64,000 bases of DNA from Nonomuraea helvata (GTDB lineage: Bacteria; Actinomycetota; Actinomycetes; Streptosporangiales; Streptosporangiaceae). The notes beneath the pieces are model-generated. The model was not told where the DNA came from. It saw nothing but the letters and a program-made list of their open reading frames with translations, and searched no databases. The DNA is taken from NCBI RefSeq assembly GCF_039535785.1, contig NZ_BAAAXV010000001.1:744001-808000 (forward strand), given 5' to 3'. Positions within the stretch are counted from its first letter, which is position 1. Each line of letters begins with the position of its first letter. Both the position numbers and the translations under genes were made by a program. Shown here in pieces: positions 62,087 through 64,000 of this stretch.

Positions 62087-62982
62087 GTGTGCTCCTGGAG
62101 AGTTCGTCGACGAGCGCCACGATGCGCCGCAACTTCTGGGCGGGCGTGTGGCGGGTGATGAAGCGCAAGCCCAGCCGCATGGTGGGCGTCGTGCTCATAC
62201 TCGGGTTCGTGTTCATGGGCGTGTTCGGGCCGATGTTCTACCCCGCCCAGCTGGACCGCGACCCGAACGCGATCACCAGGCCGCCGAGCTGGGAGCACTG
62301 GCTCGGCACCGACGACCAGGGCAGGGACGTGATCGCCCTGGTGGTCACCGGGTCGCGGTACGTGCTGCTGGCCGCGCTGGTGACCGCCGTCATCACCGTG
62401 GTCGTGGGCGCCGGCATCGGGCTGTTCTCCGGCTTCAAGCGGGGCCGCTGGGACAACGTGCTCATGCGGCTCACCGACATGAAGCTGACCATCCCCGGCC
62501 TGCCGCTGCTGCTGGTGCTCTCCACCGTGTGGAAGTTCAGCAGCGCGGTCCAGATGGGCCTGGTGCTGGGACTGCTCAGCTGGGGCGGCGTGGCGCGCGC
62601 GGTGCGCTCGCAGACGCTGTCGCTGCGCGAGCGGGGCTTCATCGAGGCGGCGCGCGGGCTCGGCCTGTCCACGACGCACATCGTGAGCAAGGAGCTGCTG
62701 CCCAGCATGGCGCCGTACATCGCGATGAACATGCTCATCGCGGTCACCGGCGGCGTCTACGCGCAGGTCGGCCTGTTCTTCCTGGGTGTGCTGCCGTACG
62801 AGTCGAACAACTGGGGACAGATGCTCAACACGGCCGTGTTCCGCTCGGGGGCGCTCACGGTACCGAGCGCGCTGGGCTTCCTCATCGGGCCGTTGCTGGC
62901 GATCCTGTTGTTGACGCTGGCCATCGTGCTCGTGGTCGACGCCATGGACGAGATCTTCAATCCCCGGCTGCGCGAGGAGTAG
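62083..62982 (+). CDS. Dipeptide-type ABC transporter permease (DppC-like)
   Basis: A 299-residue permease with six membrane helices. The EAA segment is RERGFIEAARGLGLSTTHIVSKELLPSMAP (about 184-213), and the start has the DppC-type GTDDQGRDVIALVVTGSRY. Overlaps the upstream permease by ATGA (62083-62086). It forms the channel with the DppB-like subunit. Confidence 0.92.
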   Translation: MSVLLESSSTSATMRRNFWAGVWRVMKRKPSRMVGVVLILGFVFMGVFGPMFYPAQLDRDPNAITRPPSWEHWLGTDDQGRDVIALVVTGSRYVLLAALVTAVITVVVGAGIGLFSGFKRGRWDNVLMRLTDMKLTIPGLPLLLVLSTVWKFSSAVQMGLVLGLLSWGGVARAVRSQTLSLRERGFIEAARGLGLSTTHIVSKELLPSMAPYIAMNMLIAVTGGVYAQVGLFFLGVLPYESNNWGQMLNTAVFRSGALTVPSALGFLIGPLLAILLLTLAIVLVVDAMDEIFNPRLREE

Positions 62983-62987
62983 GCCGC

Positions 62988-63980
62988 ATGAGCAAGGTTG
63001 CGCCGGGAGTGCGCATCGACGGCCTCACGGTCGTCTACAAGACCCCCGCGGGCGAGCTGCCCGCCGTCAGGAACATCAGCCTGGCCCTGGAGCCCGGCTC
63101 GATCACCGGCATCGTCGGCGAGTCGGGGTCCGGCAAGTCCACGCTGGCCCTGTCGCTGCTCAACGCCGTCCAGCCCCCGGGCAGGATCGCGGCGGGCAGC
63201 GTCGAGATCGACGGGCTCGGCGACGTGGTCGGCCTGCAGGGCGAGGCGCTGCGCAAGGCCAGGGGCAAGCACATCGGGTACGTCTTCCAGGCCGCCCAGA
63301 ACTCCCTCAACCCGCTCAAGACGGTCGGCAAGCAGCTGCTCGACCTCGGCCGCTCGCACGGCGTGGAGGACCTGCGCGGTCTGGTGCGCGAGGCCAAGGA
63401 GCTGCTCGGCCGGATGGGGCTGGACGGGGCCAGGGTGCTCGACTCGCACCAGCATGAGCTGTCCGGCGGCATGCGCCAGCGGGTCGGCATCATGCTGGCG
63501 CTGGTGCTCAACGCCCACCTGGTGGTGCTGGACGAGCCCACGACCGCGCTGGACATGATCACCCAGGCGAACATCCTGAAGATCGTCCGCGAGGTCCACG
63601 CGGAGCGCGGCCTGACCACGCTCGTCATCACGCACGACATCGGCGTGGTGGCCGAGGTGGCCGACCGGCTGGCCGTCATGTACGGCGGGCGGCTGGTCGA
63701 GCAGGGCCCCACCAGGGAGGTGCTCGGCGCGCCCAAGCACCCCTACACCAGGGGCCTGATCAAGGCCATTCCCCGGCTCGTCGGCGATATCGACGAGGCC
63801 CGGGCGCTGCCGGGCCGGCCGCCGACGCTGGCGACCGTGCCGAAGGAGGGCTGCGTGTTCAGGGAGCGCTGCCCGCTGCGCATGGACGTGTGCGACACCG
63901 TCGATCCCGACGCCGTGGCGGACGGGTCCAGGGTCGTGGCCTGCCACGCCGTGACCGTGAACGTGAAGGAGCACGCATGA
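62988..63980 (+). CDS. Dipeptide-type ABC transporter ATP-binding protein (DppD-like)
   Basis: A 330-residue ATPase with Walker A GESGSGKST, signature LSGGMRQRVGIMLAL, and Walker B LVVLDEPTTALD. The C-terminal Cys-rich segment CVFRERCPLRMDVCD (near 291-305) is the oligopeptide-type tail that binds an iron-sulfur cluster in some homologues. ATG 62988 is chosen. Its stop overlaps the start of the next ATPase (ATGA). Confidence 0.92.
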   Translation: MSKVAPGVRIDGLTVVYKTPAGELPAVRNISLALEPGSITGIVGESGSGKSTLALSLLNAVQPPGRIAAGSVEIDGLGDVVGLQGEALRKARGKHIGYVFQAAQNSLNPLKTVGKQLLDLGRSHGVEDLRGLVREAKELLGRMGLDGARVLDSHQHELSGGMRQRVGIMLALVLNAHLVVLDEPTTALDMITQANILKIVREVHAERGLTTLVITHDIGVVAEVADRLAVMYGGRLVEQGPTREVLGAPKHPYTRGLIKAIPRLVGDIDEARALPGRPPTLATVPKEGCVFRERCPLRMDVCDTVDPDAVADGSRVVACHAVTVNVKEHA

Positions 63981-64000
63981 TCACTGGGACCGGCGTCGTC
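63977..64000 (+). CDS. Start of the second importer ATPase (DppF-like, truncated by window end)
   Basis: ATG 63977 overlaps the DppD-like stop in ATGA. Eight residues are visible (MITGTGVV). Identity as DppF is inferred only from operon order. Confidence 0.5.

Overview
The window is high-GC DNA with many GTG starts, ATGA/GTGA stop-start overlaps and little intergenic space. It carries a DUF574 methyltransferase, an AfsR/SARP regulator, HspR-type HAIR operators and a Tat-exported PhoD. This points to a filamentous actinomycete, most likely Streptosporangiales (Nonomuraea-like). That placement is inference from gene content; no rRNA or tRNA gene was recognised. The window is chromosomal in character, and I saw no transposase, integrase, phage gene or CRISPR array.

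Layout. 1-5.4 kb: methyltransferase, thioredoxin, pentapeptide-repeat membrane protein, an ArsR/SRPBCC/VOC cassette with its own operator, a small membrane protein and a PadR regulator. 5.5-11.0 kb: cydA-cydB-cydD-cydC, with an unusually short CydA lacking the quinol loop, preceded by tandem palindromes beside padR. 11.1-13.6 kb: membrane protein, winged-helix regulator and an ABC exporter whose ATPase gene is frameshifted. 13.7-19.2 kb: htrA with a HAIR operator, an acyl-CoA synthetase and the methionine importer metNIQ. 19.5-25.8 kb: GH13 hydrolase, FUSC-like membrane protein with divergent MarR, Fic protein, and lon with a second HAIR operator. 25.9-32.9 kb: PaaK-like ligase, heme oxygenase, TetR plus MFS exporter, cytochrome P450 and a secreted FG-GAP protein. 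32.9-40.6 kb: a six-gene leftward operon (adaptor, ATPase, MacB-like permease, small membrane protein, response regulator, frameshifted histidine kinase) with a second divergent adaptor. 40.8-48.8 kb: PhoD, HAD and alpha/beta hydrolases, XRE regulator, ArfB-like factor, Nudix hydrolase, acyl-ACP desaturase, aldo/keto reductase and FMN reductase. 48.8-54.9 kb: SARP regulator and a peptide-export operon. 54.9-64 kb: coiled-coil protein, HicB/DinB-like protein, HAD-IIA phosphatase, M20 amidohydrolase, zinc alcohol dehydrogenase and a dipeptide-type ABC importer running off the right edge.

The strongest candidate for an undescribed system is at 48.8-54.9 kb. A SARP/NB-ARC/TPR regulator is followed by three 11-bp-spaced heptamers that look like a SARP box. 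Next come a 61-residue peptide with eight cysteines in its last 36 residues, a hairpin, a membrane-anchored CxxC redox protein, an ABC exporter without a C39 peptidase domain, and a small S26 signal peptidase. The arrangement suggests a ribosomally made, disulfide-rich secreted peptide with dedicated oxidation, export and leader cleavage. Second-tier signals are two HspR-type operators (lon and htrA) in one window and the bd-type oxidase subunit without a quinol loop.
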